18,406 bases of DNA from Prevotella sp. UBA746 (GTDB taxonomy: Bacteria > Bacteroidota > Bacteroidia > Bacteroidales > Bacteroidaceae): assembly GCA_002298545.1 (NCBI GenBank), contig DBKQ01000088.1, positions 1 through 18,406 on the forward strand. Reading direction: 5' to 3'. The position numbers were made by a program, and so were the translations under genes. Within the stretch, counting starts at the first letter, position 1; the number at the start of each line of letters is the position of its first letter. The notes under the pieces were generated by a model. The model did not search any database, had not been told where the DNA came from, and saw nothing but the letters and a program-made list of their open reading frames with translations. Positions 7,321 through 14,837 of the stretch are shown one piece after another.

Positions 7321-8457
7321 ATGATAGCAAATACATCTCCGTTTCAATTTGGAACACTTGCAACAGACCGAAATTTTATTGATAGAGTGGAAGACAGGGC
7401 TATGTTAAAGCAGTTGCTCACCTCGCATATTAATGTGATGCTTGTTTCACCACGCAGATGGGGCAAATCATCGCTCGTTAAGAAAGCTATGGATGAATTG
7501 CAACAAGAAGACAAGAATATAAGAGTTTGCTATATTGATGCATTCTGTATCGGAAGCGAGGCAGAGTTTTACCGTATATTTGCCAGTAGAGTAATTGCGT
7601 GTGCTTCCTCGAAGATGGAATGCTGGGTTAATGATGCAAAGAGATTTTTGACCGGTGTCGTTCCGCAGATTGTAGTGAACGACCAAATAACGGATTTTGT
7701 AGCCTTCGACCTGAAGTTCGTTCCTCAGGAGCAGGACAAGCTTACGATACTGCATCTGCCGGAAATACTCGCGAAAGACAAGGGTATAAAGATTATAGTG
7801 TGTATCGATGAATTCCAACAATTGGCAAACATTCCGGAATATAAAGATATGGAAGGGAAAATGCGCTCGGTATGGCAGCAACAGCAAAACACATCCTATT
7901 GTCTTTACGGTAGTAAACGAAACATGATGCTTAATATCTTTAATAATTCCAACAGTCCATTCTACCGCTTCGGTCAGGTAATCTTCATGAATAAAATAAC
8001 AAAGGATAATTGGGTGCCATTTATTATCTCCTCATTTATAAAGACTGGCAAATCCATATCGGAGGATTATGCAAATAAGATCTGCGATATCGTGGCTTGC
8101 CACTCTTGGTATTTGCAGCAGCTGTGTTATTTTATCTGGAGCTATACTTTATCATCTGTTGATGACGAGAACTTCTCTATGGGGCTTAGACAAGTGTTGA
8201 ATATCAACACCCCTATGTTTCAGAATGATACAGAGATACTCAGTCCTACCCAGATAGAAATGCTGAAGGCTATTTGTTGTGGAGAACAGCGTTTTTCTTC
8301 GCAGGCAGCAAAGCAACTCTATTCGCTTGGTAATCCAAATACTATTGCCAAAAATAAACAGATGTTGCAAAACAAGGATATTATAGAAAAGCAAGACGGT
8401 AAGTTTTCTTTTGTTGATCCTATATACGAATTGTGGTTCAGACAAGAATACTGTTGA
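7321..8457 (+). CDS. Archaeal-type ATPase (STAND/MNS-like), 378 aa
   Basis: A full-length P-loop ATPase. Walker A is SPRRWGKSSL (43-52), with Ser replacing the first Gly, as is common in this family. Walker B is IIVCIDEF (158-165) with D163 and E164. A sensor-like stretch CLYGSKRNMM follows. The last 72 residues (from about 307, LSPTQIEMLK) look like a winged helix-turn-helix ending in VDPIYELWFRQ, the usual finish of these ATPases. No signal peptide or membrane segment is seen. The family (archaeal ATPase, Pfam ATPase_2-like) is widespread in Bacteroidota, often in accessory DNA, and its biochemical role is poorly known. The gene is visibly more AT-rich than its neighbours, stands alone, and lies between two identical 45-bp repeats, which suggests horizontal arrival. 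The winged helix could bind those repeats; that is inference. Confidence 0.88.
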   Translation: MIANTSPFQFGTLATDRNFIDRVEDRAMLKQLLTSHINVMLVSPRRWGKSSLVKKAMDELQQEDKNIRVCYIDAFCIGSEAEFYRIFASRVIACASSKMECWVNDAKRFLTGVVPQIVVNDQITDFVAFDLKFVPQEQDKLTILHLPEILAKDKGIKIIVCIDEFQQLANIPEYKDMEGKMRSVWQQQQNTSYCLYGSKRNMMLNIFNNSNSPFYRFGQVIFMNKITKDNWVPFIISSFIKTGKSISEDYANKICDIVACHSWYLQQLCYFIWSYTLSSVDDENFSMGLRQVLNINTPMFQNDTEILSPTQIEMLKAICCGEQRFSSQAAKQLYSLGNPNTIAKNKQMLQNKDIIEKQDGKFSFVDPIYELWFRQEYC

Positions 8458-8469
8458 TCCTATTCATAC

Positions 8470-8514
8470 AAATAATTACCTTAGGGTAACTTACCTTGAG
8501 GTAATTATTTGTAT
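8470..8514. repeat. 45-bp palindromic repeat, right copy
   Basis: The exact second copy of the element at 7225-7269, in the same orientation, beginning 12 bp after the ATPase stop codon. The double palindrome is at 8476-8489 and 8491-8504. The flank continues GTTTTGCA, against CTTTGCA at the left copy, so weak similarity goes on for a few more bases. Confidence 0.95.
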
Positions 8515-8558
8515 GTTTTGCATTTTGAGATACCTAATAAAAGACTTGTTTTGTATTA

Positions 8559-8586
8559 CATAAAATATGTAACATAAAACATGTAA
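8559..8586. repeat. Two 14-bp direct repeats
   Basis: CATAAAATATGTAA (8559-8572) is followed at once by CATAAAACATGTAA (8573-8586), 13 of 14 identical. With ATTACAT at 8555 and ATGTAAT at 8581 the block can also form a hairpin. Function is unknown; it lies between the cassette and the PAS gene stop. Confidence 0.5.
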
Positions 8587-8639
8587 TCATTGTAAGTCGC
8601 TATGAGACAGCTGGATAATCCATTTGTAGTCTGTCAAAG

Positions 8640-8978
8640 TTATCCCCTCACATAATGCGGCATGTCGGCAGGAGTAACCATAGATATCTCCACTATGCCG
8701 CCAACGGTGCCGTCGGCTTTCTTCCATGCCGTCTGGTAGATAACTTTGTGCACACCGTGCTTCTCTATCGTGTAGACGTTGCTGCCGCCGGTGGCGAGCA
8801 GGTGGCGGATAATCTCGCGCGACCGCTCGTTATGGCAGTCGTAGAGGTTCTTTCCTATCAAGTCGCCGTGCTTCTTGTATGTCTCGCGCGACTTGTCGTT
8901 CATGTAGATGATGATGCCATCGGCATCACACACCGTTACGGCACAATTCATGCCTTTTGCCCATTCGTAGTTTTCCAT
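8640..8978 (-). CDS. Small stand-alone PAS-domain protein, 112 aa
   Basis: The ATG at 8978 gives a compact PAS domain. An in-frame extension up to 9164 would translate the minisatellite and the end of polA and is not credible. Visible PAS features are CAVTVCDADGIIIYMN at the N-terminus, then LIGKNLYDCHNERS, and a C-terminal strand pair KVIYQTAWKKADG and GGIVEISMVTP. The LIGKNLxDCHxxxS motif resembles the PAS module found at the end of DUF438 proteins, where related CH-P--S sequences occur. There is no histidine kinase, cyclase or DNA-binding domain, so it would act as a sensor or by protein contact. It is 115 bp downstream of polA on the same strand with no promoter that I can see between, so it is probably co-transcribed. 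Ligand and partner are unknown. Confidence 0.82.
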   Translation of the reverse strand: MENYEWAKGMNCAVTVCDADGIIIYMNDKSRETYKKHGDLIGKNLYDCHNERSREIIRHLLATGGSNVYTIEKHGVHKVIYQTAWKKADGTVGGIVEISMVTPADMPHYVRG

Positions 8979-9008
8979 TATTCTTTTGTTTTTTTTGTTG
9001 TTATTATT

Positions 9009-9089
9009 GGGAGTTCTGGGAGAACTGGGAGTTATAGGACCTATAAGACTTATAGAACTTGTAGGGCCTATAGAGTTTATGGAAGAGTT
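9009..9089. repeat. Degenerate 9-bp minisatellite, nine units
   Basis: Nine consecutive 9-bp units, for example GGGAGTTCT, GGGAGAACT, GGGAGTTAT, AGGACCTAT, AAGACTTAT, AGGGCCTAT and AGAGTTTAT. The pattern is four purines, then mixed bases, usually ending TAT or CT. It fills the gap between the polA stop and the PAS gene start. Confidence 0.75.
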
Positions 9090-9093
9090 GTTA

Positions 9094-11859
9094 TCAGTGA
9101 GCCTCGAGCCAGTTTCTGCCCCATCCGCTGTCTGCCACAAGCGGCACTTGCATCTTGAAGGCATTCTGCATCTCCTGCATCACGATCTGCTCCACCTTGT
9201 CGTGCTCCTCAGGGAGAACAGAGAAGTTGAGTTCGTCGTGCACCTGCAGAATCATTTTCGACTTGATACCTTCAGCCTTGAAGCGACGGTAGATGTTTAT
9301 CATAGCCACCTTGATGATGTCGGCGGCAGTGCCCTGAATAGGAGCGTTGATGGCATTGCGCTCGGCAAAGCCACGCACGGTGCCGTTGTGAGAATTGATG
9401 TCGGCAAGGTAGCGGCGACGGTGGAACAGCGTCTCGGCATAACCCTTGGCGCGTGCCATCTGAATACTCTTGTCCATATATTCCTTCACCTTCGGGAAAG
9501 TCTCGAAGTATCCGGCAATCAGCTGCTTAGCCTCGTCGCGACTAATCTCCAAGCGCTCCGCAAGACCGAATACCGTGATGCCGTAGATGATGCCGAAGTT
9601 GGCACGCTTAGCCTTCGTTCGCTGGTCGCGAGTCACGCTGTCTATCTCCTCTTTATATATTTTAGCCGCCGTAGCCGCATGAATGTCGTGCCCCTCGCGG
9701 AACGCCTCAATCATATTCTCGTCGCCACTGAGATGTGCCATCACTCGAAGCTCAATCTGACTGTAGTCGGCAGAGAAGAACTCGCAGCCCGGCTCAGGGA
9801 TAAACGCCTTGCGAATCTCCTTGCCGTCCTCGCCCCTGACGGGGATATTCTGCAAGTTAGGGTCGCTCGACGAGAGGCGGCCAGTGGCAGTAACCGTCTG
9901 GTTAAACGATGTATGGATATGCCCCGTACGCGGGTTGATAAGCTTTGGCAGAGCGTCGACGTATGTGCCAAGGAGCTTCTTCAATCCTCGGTGTTCCAGA
10001 ATGTCAGCCACGATTTCGTGTTTGTGCTTGAGCGACTGGAGCACCTCCTCACTCGTAACATACTGCCCCGTTTTCGTCTTCTTCGCTTTCTCCACAATCT
10101 TCATTCTGTCGAAGAGCACCTCGCCCACTTGCTTCGGCGAAGCGATATTGAATTCCACACCGGCAAGTTCATAGATATGCTTCTCAATCTCCTTCATCCT
10201 GGCGGTGAGCACACTGGAAGTCTCCTTCAGCGAATCTGTATCGATTCTCACGCCATTCATCTCCATCTCGGCAAGCACCGGCATTAGCGGCATCTCGATG
10301 TTCCAGAACAAATCCTCGGCACCATACTTCTTGAGTTCCGGTTCCAACTTGTTCTTCAGCTGAAGAGTGATGTCGGCATCTTCGGCAGCATATTCGTAAA
10401 TCTGCTCCGGCATGAGGTCGCGCATGTTTTTCTGCTTCTTCCCCTTCGGTCCGATAAGCTCCTCGATGTGTATCGTCTGATAGTCGAGATAAATCTCAGC
10501 CATGTAGTCCATGTTGTGGCGTAGCTCCGGTTGGATGAGATAGTGGGCAATCATAGTGTCAAACATTTTTCCCTTCACCTCGATACCATAGTTGTGCAGC
10601 ACCTCGATGTCGTACTTCATGTTTTGTCCGATTTTCAGAATCTGCTCGTTTTCGTAGAGCGGTTTGAAAATATTTACAATCTCTTGCGCCTTCTCCCTAT
10701 CAGCCGGCACAGGAACATAAAAAGCCTGTCTTTCCTCCACGCTGAAGCTTAAACCCACCAATTCAGCATTGATAGCCTCGGTAGAAGTGGTTTCCGTGTC
10801 AAAACAGACAAATTGTTTTGTAAGGAATAAATCACAAAACCTGTGCATATCTTCCACACTATCAATGAGTTGATAATCGTGAGCCACGGATTTTAAGCTC
10901 TGAGAAGGACCATTTTTTATTGCTTCCGCTCCGTCGGTCGGAAAATCGCCAAACAAATCGAGTTGATTTGAAACCTTTTTTTGCTGTTGTTTAGGTTTGT
11001 TAAGAAACCGCTCCGTGAAGGTCTTAAACTCCAGTTCATTGAAAATTTCTATTATTCTTTTCTCGTCCGGCTCCTTCACCTTCAGTTCGTCGAGGTTCAG
11101 TTCGATAGGAACATCCGTCTTGATAGTGGCGAGGAATTTAGAGAATTCAATTTGCTCCTTGTTCTCTTCCACTTTTTTCTTCAGCGCCCCTTTCAGTTCG
11201 TCGGTGCGGTGGAGTAGGGAGTCGATGCTGCCAAACTGGTTGATAAGTTTCACGGCAGTCTTCTCGCCCACGCCGGGACAGCCCGGAATATTGTCGGCGG
11301 CATCGCCCATGAGACCGAGAAGATCGATAACCTGCTCCGGACTCTCTATTCCATACTTTTCCTTTATCCCCTCAGCGTCGAGCGTTTCATACCCTCCGCC
11401 GTGGCGCGGTCGAAACATCTTCACGTTGCCGCCCACGAGTTGTCCGTAGTCCTTGTCGGGAGTGAGCATATAGGTGTCGATGCCCTCGCGGTCGGCTTTC
11501 TTTGCGAGCGTACCCACCACGTCGTCGGCCTCGAAACCGGCAACCTCCAACACTGGTATATGCATAGCCGCGAGAATATCCTTGATGATAGGCACCGCCT
11601 TGCGGATATCCTCTGGCGTCTCTTCGCGCTGCGCCTTATACTGCTCGTAAGCCTCGTTGCGGAACGTAGGACCGTGAGGGTCGAAAGCCACACCGAGATA
11701 AGTGGGCTGTTCCTTCTGCAACACCTCGTGGAGAGTGTTGCAGAAACCCATCACCGCCGACGTGTTCAGCCCCTTTGAGTTGATTCTCGGGTTCTTTATG
11801 AATGCGTAATACGACCTGTATATCAGGGCGTAAGCATCAAGTAGGAATAATTTGTCCAT
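9094..11859 (-). CDS. polA: DNA polymerase I
   Basis: A 921-aa three-domain enzyme for gap filling, primer removal and repair. The 5' nuclease domain (about 1-290) shows FLLDAYALIYRS, FDPHGPTFRN, GFEADDVVG and the helix-hairpin-helix GVGEKTAVKL. The 3'-5' exonuclease domain (about 340-520) keeps all three sites: FDTETT, NMKYDIEVL and YAAEDAD, so proofreading should be active, unlike in some Gram-positive or Thermus enzymes. The polymerase domain has motif A ADYSQIELR (D698), motif B RTKAKRANFGIIYG (747-760) and motif C QVHDEL (D875). Length agrees with the family. The ATG at 11859 starts exactly at the conserved N-terminus. No clear TAnnTTTG is visible upstream; the divergent intergenic region holds the 22-bp tandem array. 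Confidence 0.98.
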   Translation of the reverse strand: MDKLFLLDAYALIYRSYYAFIKNPRINSKGLNTSAVMGFCNTLHEVLQKEQPTYLGVAFDPHGPTFRNEAYEQYKAQREETPEDIRKAVPIIKDILAAMHIPVLEVAGFEADDVVGTLAKKADREGIDTYMLTPDKDYGQLVGGNVKMFRPRHGGGYETLDAEGIKEKYGIESPEQVIDLLGLMGDAADNIPGCPGVGEKTAVKLINQFGSIDSLLHRTDELKGALKKKVEENKEQIEFSKFLATIKTDVPIELNLDELKVKEPDEKRIIEIFNELEFKTFTERFLNKPKQQQKKVSNQLDLFGDFPTDGAEAIKNGPSQSLKSVAHDYQLIDSVEDMHRFCDLFLTKQFVCFDTETTSTEAINAELVGLSFSVEERQAFYVPVPADREKAQEIVNIFKPLYENEQILKIGQNMKYDIEVLHNYGIEVKGKMFDTMIAHYLIQPELRHNMDYMAEIYLDYQTIHIEELIGPKGKKQKNMRDLMPEQIYEYAAEDADITLQLKNKLEPELKKYGAEDLFWNIEMPLMPVLAEMEMNGVRIDTDSLKETSSVLTARMKEIEKHIYELAGVEFNIASPKQVGEVLFDRMKIVEKAKKTKTGQYVTSEEVLQSLKHKHEIVADILEHRGLKKLLGTYVDALPKLINPRTGHIHTSFNQTVTATGRLSSSDPNLQNIPVRGEDGKEIRKAFIPEPGCEFFSADYSQIELRVMAHLSGDENMIEAFREGHDIHAATAAKIYKEEIDSVTRDQRTKAKRANFGIIYGITVFGLAERLEISRDEAKQLIAGYFETFPKVKEYMDKSIQMARAKGYAETLFHRRRYLADINSHNGTVRGFAERNAINAPIQGTAADIIKVAMINIYRRFKAEGIKSKMILQVHDELNFSVLPEEHDKVEQIVMQEMQNAFKMQVPLVADSGWGRNWLEAH

Positions 11860-11930
11860 ATTATATTTCTTCTCGTTTTATTATTGTCAACTAATGTATT
11901 CTTGTTGCATTACGTGTTGTCCGCTTTTAG

Positions 11931-12040
11931 TGTTTCGCCTAAACGCTCTGGGTGTTTCGCCTAAACGCTCCGAGTGTTTCGCCTAAACGCTTCCGGTGTT
12001 TCGCCTAAACGCTTCCGGTGTATGATAGAAACGTCAGGAG
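11931..12040. repeat. Tandem array of 22-bp units between polA and the prenyl synthase gene
   Basis: Four near-identical 22-bp units lie at 11931-11952, 11953-11974, 11975-11996 and 11997-12018, sharing TGTTTCGCCTAAACGCT and varying only at the end. A fifth decayed unit follows at 12019-12040. No spacers are present. Each unit contains GTTT and AAAC as 4-bp inverted arms. The period equals that of the array at 7111-7198. Confidence 0.92.
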
Positions 12041-12184
12041 AGTTCAGCATTTCGCCATTGCATTCCGTTTCTCAAAAAAGACAGACATCGGTGTAAAACC
12101 CTTTGTGCATTAGCCTCTTGGGAAAGGAATTGACACTAAAATGCTACTATGTCAAAAGAATATCGTGTAAAATTACTGTTTTTT
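12041..12184. other. Rest of the polA/prenyl synthase intergenic region
   Basis: With the array before it and the promoter after it, this completes a 372-bp non-coding gap. I see no gene, hairpin or known site in this part. Confidence 0.5.
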
Positions 12185-12215
12185 TCTGATTAATCAGATA
12201 AAATAATTAATTTTG
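12185..12215 (+). promoter_or_regulatory. Promoter with an overlapping palindrome
   Basis: TCTG (12185-12188, three of four matches to TTTG) and TAATTTTG (12208-12215) are 19 nt apart. A perfect 14-bp palindrome, TCTGATTAATCAGA (12185-12198), covers the -33 position, a place where a repressor could act. The predicted leader is only about 10-15 nt. Confidence 0.6.
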
Positions 12216-12231
12216 TATCAAATTTCATTCA

Positions 12232-13209
12232 ATGGACTATATTTCACGCATAAAGCAACCGATTGAGAGCGAACTCTCAGACTTTAACGAGCTTTTCAAT
12301 GAGGCTCTGTCGCATACCGACGGACTCCTGTCGCAGGCACTGGCATATATTCGCCAGCGCACGGGAAAACGTATGCGCCCGATGCTGATATTGCTTATGG
12401 CGCGCAACTACGGCAAGGTGTCGGAAGTAACGCAGCATGCAGCTGTAGGACTGGAACTGCTGCATACCGCCAGCCTCGTTCACGACGATGTTGTGGACGA
12501 GAGTGAAGAGCGCCGCGGACAGGCTTCGGTAAATGCCACGTATGACAATAAGGTGGCAGTGCTCGTAGGCGACTATCTCTTGTCTACGGCTCTTCTGCAT
12601 GTGGCTTATACAAGGAATACGGATATCGTAAGATACCTTGCCGAGCTGGGCAGGACTTTGGCAAGTGGAGAGATATTGCAACTGTCGAATATATCAAATG
12701 AGAAAATCTCCGAAGACGTTTATTATCAGGTGATTAAGCAGAAGACAGCAGCCTTGTTCGAGGCTTGTTGTGCCATAGGAGCCTTGTCGGCTGGAGCAGG
12801 CGAAGAGGATATTGAACGTGCGAAGCTTTTCGGGCAGAATCTCGGTATTATCTTTCAGATACGTGATGATATATTTGATTATTACGACTCTACAGAAATA
12901 GGGAAGCCTACGGGCAATGACATGGCAGAAGGCAAGCTGACGCTCCCCGTTATATATGCCCTTAAGTCTACAGAAGATGCCGGGATGAAGGAACTCGCCT
13001 ATAAGGTGAAGGAACGTTCGGCTTCGCAAGAGGAAATACACCGTCTCGTTGCTTTTGCAAAGGCTAACGGCGGAATAGAATATGCTGAGCGACGGATGAA
13101 TGATTTCCACAAGGAGGCAATGAGATTCATAGATATTCAGGTAAAGGATAAGGAGCTGAAAGACAGTCTTGTGGCTTATCTCGACTATGTCGTGAGGCGC
13201 GACAAATAG
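12232..13209 (+). CDS. Long-chain polyprenyl diphosphate synthase
   Basis: A 325-aa trans-prenyltransferase that extends allylic diphosphates with isopentenyl diphosphate. It shows the substrate-binding GKRMRP (45-50), the first aspartate-rich motif DDVVD (85-89), and the second, DDIFD (212-216), followed by GKPTGNDMAEGKLTLP, typical of octaprenyl/solanesyl-type synthases. The residue five places before the first motif is Ala80, a small side chain that permits long products. The likely role is making the menaquinone side chain; exact chain length cannot be read from sequence, so I give no symbol, though ispB-like is the best comparison. It is monocistronic, with its own promoter and a strong terminator. 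Confidence 0.93.
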   Translation: MDYISRIKQPIESELSDFNELFNEALSHTDGLLSQALAYIRQRTGKRMRPMLILLMARNYGKVSEVTQHAAVGLELLHTASLVHDDVVDESEERRGQASVNATYDNKVAVLVGDYLLSTALLHVAYTRNTDIVRYLAELGRTLASGEILQLSNISNEKISEDVYYQVIKQKTAALFEACCAIGALSAGAGEEDIERAKLFGQNLGIIFQIRDDIFDYYDSTEIGKPTGNDMAEGKLTLPVIYALKSTEDAGMKELAYKVKERSASQEEIHRLVAFAKANGGIEYAERRMNDFHKEAMRFIDIQVKDKELKDSLVAYLDYVVRRDK

Positions 13210-13223
13210 CCTTCTTATATGAT

Positions 13224-13277
13224 AAAAAGAAAAGTTCTCATACAGGAGATATTGTCTGTATGAGAACTTTTCTTTTT
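13224..13277. terminator. Strong bidirectional terminator
   Basis: A 22-bp perfect stem (13224-13245 with 13256-13277) closes on a 10-nt loop, with A-rich and T-rich flanks. It serves the prenyl synthase gene (stop 13209) and the convergent secreted-protein gene (stop at 13293). Confidence 0.93.
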
Positions 13278-13292
13278 TTGTCGGGTGTCGAC

Positions 13293-14678
13293 TTACTTCG
13301 CAATCTTTATAGTTCTTTCGCCTTCTTTTAAGATGTAGACGCGTTTCTCGGTGTTAGACGGAATATTCTTCATCTCCTCTCCGTTAATGCCGTATATCGC
13401 TTTATTTTGCGTTTTATTGCTATTTTGCGTCATACTTTCTATTCCCGTTGTTCCAGACACATAATCGATGTAGCCCCAATAGTCGGTTTTTGTGGTAGGC
13501 TTATACTCGTTGGTGGTTTTGTCCTTCACGTTTGTAGTCATGCTTTTCTTGAGCACGCTGTTGTCGGGTAGGGTATAGTACTCGTAGTCGTAGGTAATCG
13601 ATTGGTTGAGGTCGTCGGCAGAGATGTCGGCAGATTCGCCTCCCGTGATGTCGCCCAGATCTTCGCTTACGGTGCCCGAAGTCTCTGTCTTTATGCAGTC
13701 GCCGTGTTCGTTGTTTGTAGAGACAGTCTTTGCCGTTAACACATTCTGTCCCATGGAGTCCATACTGATGTCAGTCTCGCTGCTGCCATATTGGTCGGTG
13801 ATGTTGGCGGTCATAACCATCTTCATCATACTTTGTCCGAGAGCCGACATGTTAACTTCTATATTTGTTTTCGTATCCTCGTAGGTTCCTTTTACAGTTC
13901 CGTTAATAGGCAGGTTCATTCCCATTATAGGCATAGTAAGTGTCAGCGTTGCCGACTCAATCTGGTTGTCGCTGTCCGACAGGAAACTCTCCATGTTGTC
14001 GAGAGAGAAGTTGAAGAGCTTGTTCTCGTTGTATTTATGCCATTTCTGAATGGTAACAGATACCGGGATGCTGATGTTCTCCCCGTTGTCGCCTTCCTCT
14101 TCAATAGTGGTGGAAATCTTGTATAGTTTTCCGCTGATAAGAGCATATTCGAAGTCCAGTTCCATCTCCTTTTCCAGGTTTTTCGTGTCTTCGTCGTATG
14201 TGTATACGGTTTCCTTCGTCACTCGTCCCTTGTCGTTTTTTGTAAGCTCTATCTGGGATGTTACAATGGGGTTAGTCCATGATTTTGAAGCTTCGTCCCA
14301 AGAGTAGTTTGTAGTCTTTGTAACGAATCCGTCGAGAGAGTCGTCGTAGGTGTATTCCACCTTTGACGTTCCTTCAGTTCCGGTAGTTTCTGTAGCTGTA
14401 ACGTAGCCCTTCTGGTTATATTCAGTCTTTGTAGTTGATGAAAACTTCCACGCATTGTCCTGATAAACATAGTCTGATATATGTGTAGGCTTTGTCGTGG
14501 CGGAGTTCATATTTGCAAAGCTTCCGCCGTTGTCTTCAGCCTTGGCAACTCCTCCACATAGAAGAGTCTTCACTATGGATCTCACGTTTGTTATCGACAT
14601 TCTTGTTTGTGCTGTAGCTACTGTTGTAGAGAAAGCCAATGCAGCGGTAGCGAAAATGCTAAAATACCTCATAAGCAT
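13293..14678 (-). CDS. Secreted protein of unknown function, 461 aa
   Basis: The N-terminus is a clear signal peptide (MRYFSIFATAALAFSTT, then ATAQ). Translation may start at the ATG at 14678 or two codons later at 14672. The mature protein is rich in Thr, Ser, Lys and Asp. It is built of short beta-strand repeats of the form 'strand, YD or WD, turn, strand' (VEYTYDDSLDG, TNYSWDEASKSW, VYTYDEDTKNL, TYDYEYYTLPD), which loosely recall YD-repeat or DUF3836-like proteins. The C-terminal 35 residues (IYGINGEEM ... KRVYILKEGERTIKIAK) resemble the short C-terminal tails of many Prevotella secreted proteins, which look like type IX sorting tails. Location is therefore periplasmic or cell-surface. No catalytic motif is seen. 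It is a single gene with its own terminator. Confidence 0.78.
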   Translation of the reverse strand: MLMRYFSIFATAALAFSTTVATAQTRMSITNVRSIVKTLLCGGVAKAEDNGGSFANMNSATTKPTHISDYVYQDNAWKFSSTTKTEYNQKGYVTATETTGTEGTSKVEYTYDDSLDGFVTKTTNYSWDEASKSWTNPIVTSQIELTKNDKGRVTKETVYTYDEDTKNLEKEMELDFEYALISGKLYKISTTIEEEGDNGENISIPVSVTIQKWHKYNENKLFNFSLDNMESFLSDSDNQIESATLTLTMPIMGMNLPINGTVKGTYEDTKTNIEVNMSALGQSMMKMVMTANITDQYGSSETDISMDSMGQNVLTAKTVSTNNEHGDCIKTETSGTVSEDLGDITGGESADISADDLNQSITYDYEYYTLPDNSVLKKSMTTNVKDKTTNEYKPTTKTDYWGYIDYVSGTTGIESMTQNSNKTQNKAIYGINGEEMKNIPSNTEKRVYILKEGERTIKIAK

Positions 14679-14780
14679 GAATTTTATTTAAATGTTATAA
14701 TATATATTTGTTATCCGAAACGATAAATTGTTGTGTTGCTTTATTGTCAGTAATGGATAATATTGAAGAAAAGCAGACAA

Positions 14781-14819
14781 GGCTTCAATATCCTTATTAG
14801 AATTAAGAATATCGAAGCC
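14781..14819 (-). terminator. Probable terminator after deoC
   Basis: 16-nt arms pair at 14 of 16 positions (14781-14796 with 14804-14819), 18 bp after the deoC stop. On the minus strand they are followed by a T-rich stretch. An alternative pairing uses AATATTGAAG at 14759-14768. Confidence 0.65.
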
Positions 14820-14837
14820 CTGCTCATAATGTTTTGT

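Noticed and set aside
8635..8642. TAACTTTG on the minus strand as a promoter
   Set aside because: It overlaps the stop codon of the PAS gene and leads only into the gene-poor stretch, with no minus-strand gene to serve.
8979..9164. N-terminal extension of the PAS protein
   Set aside because: It would translate the 9-bp minisatellite and overlap the polA end; the PAS domain starts naturally at the ATG at 8978.
8986..10287. A 433-codon open frame on the plus strand opposite polA
   Set aside because: It is the antisense shadow of polA, which has every catalytic motif; the plus-strand product is Leu/His-rich with no family-like pattern.
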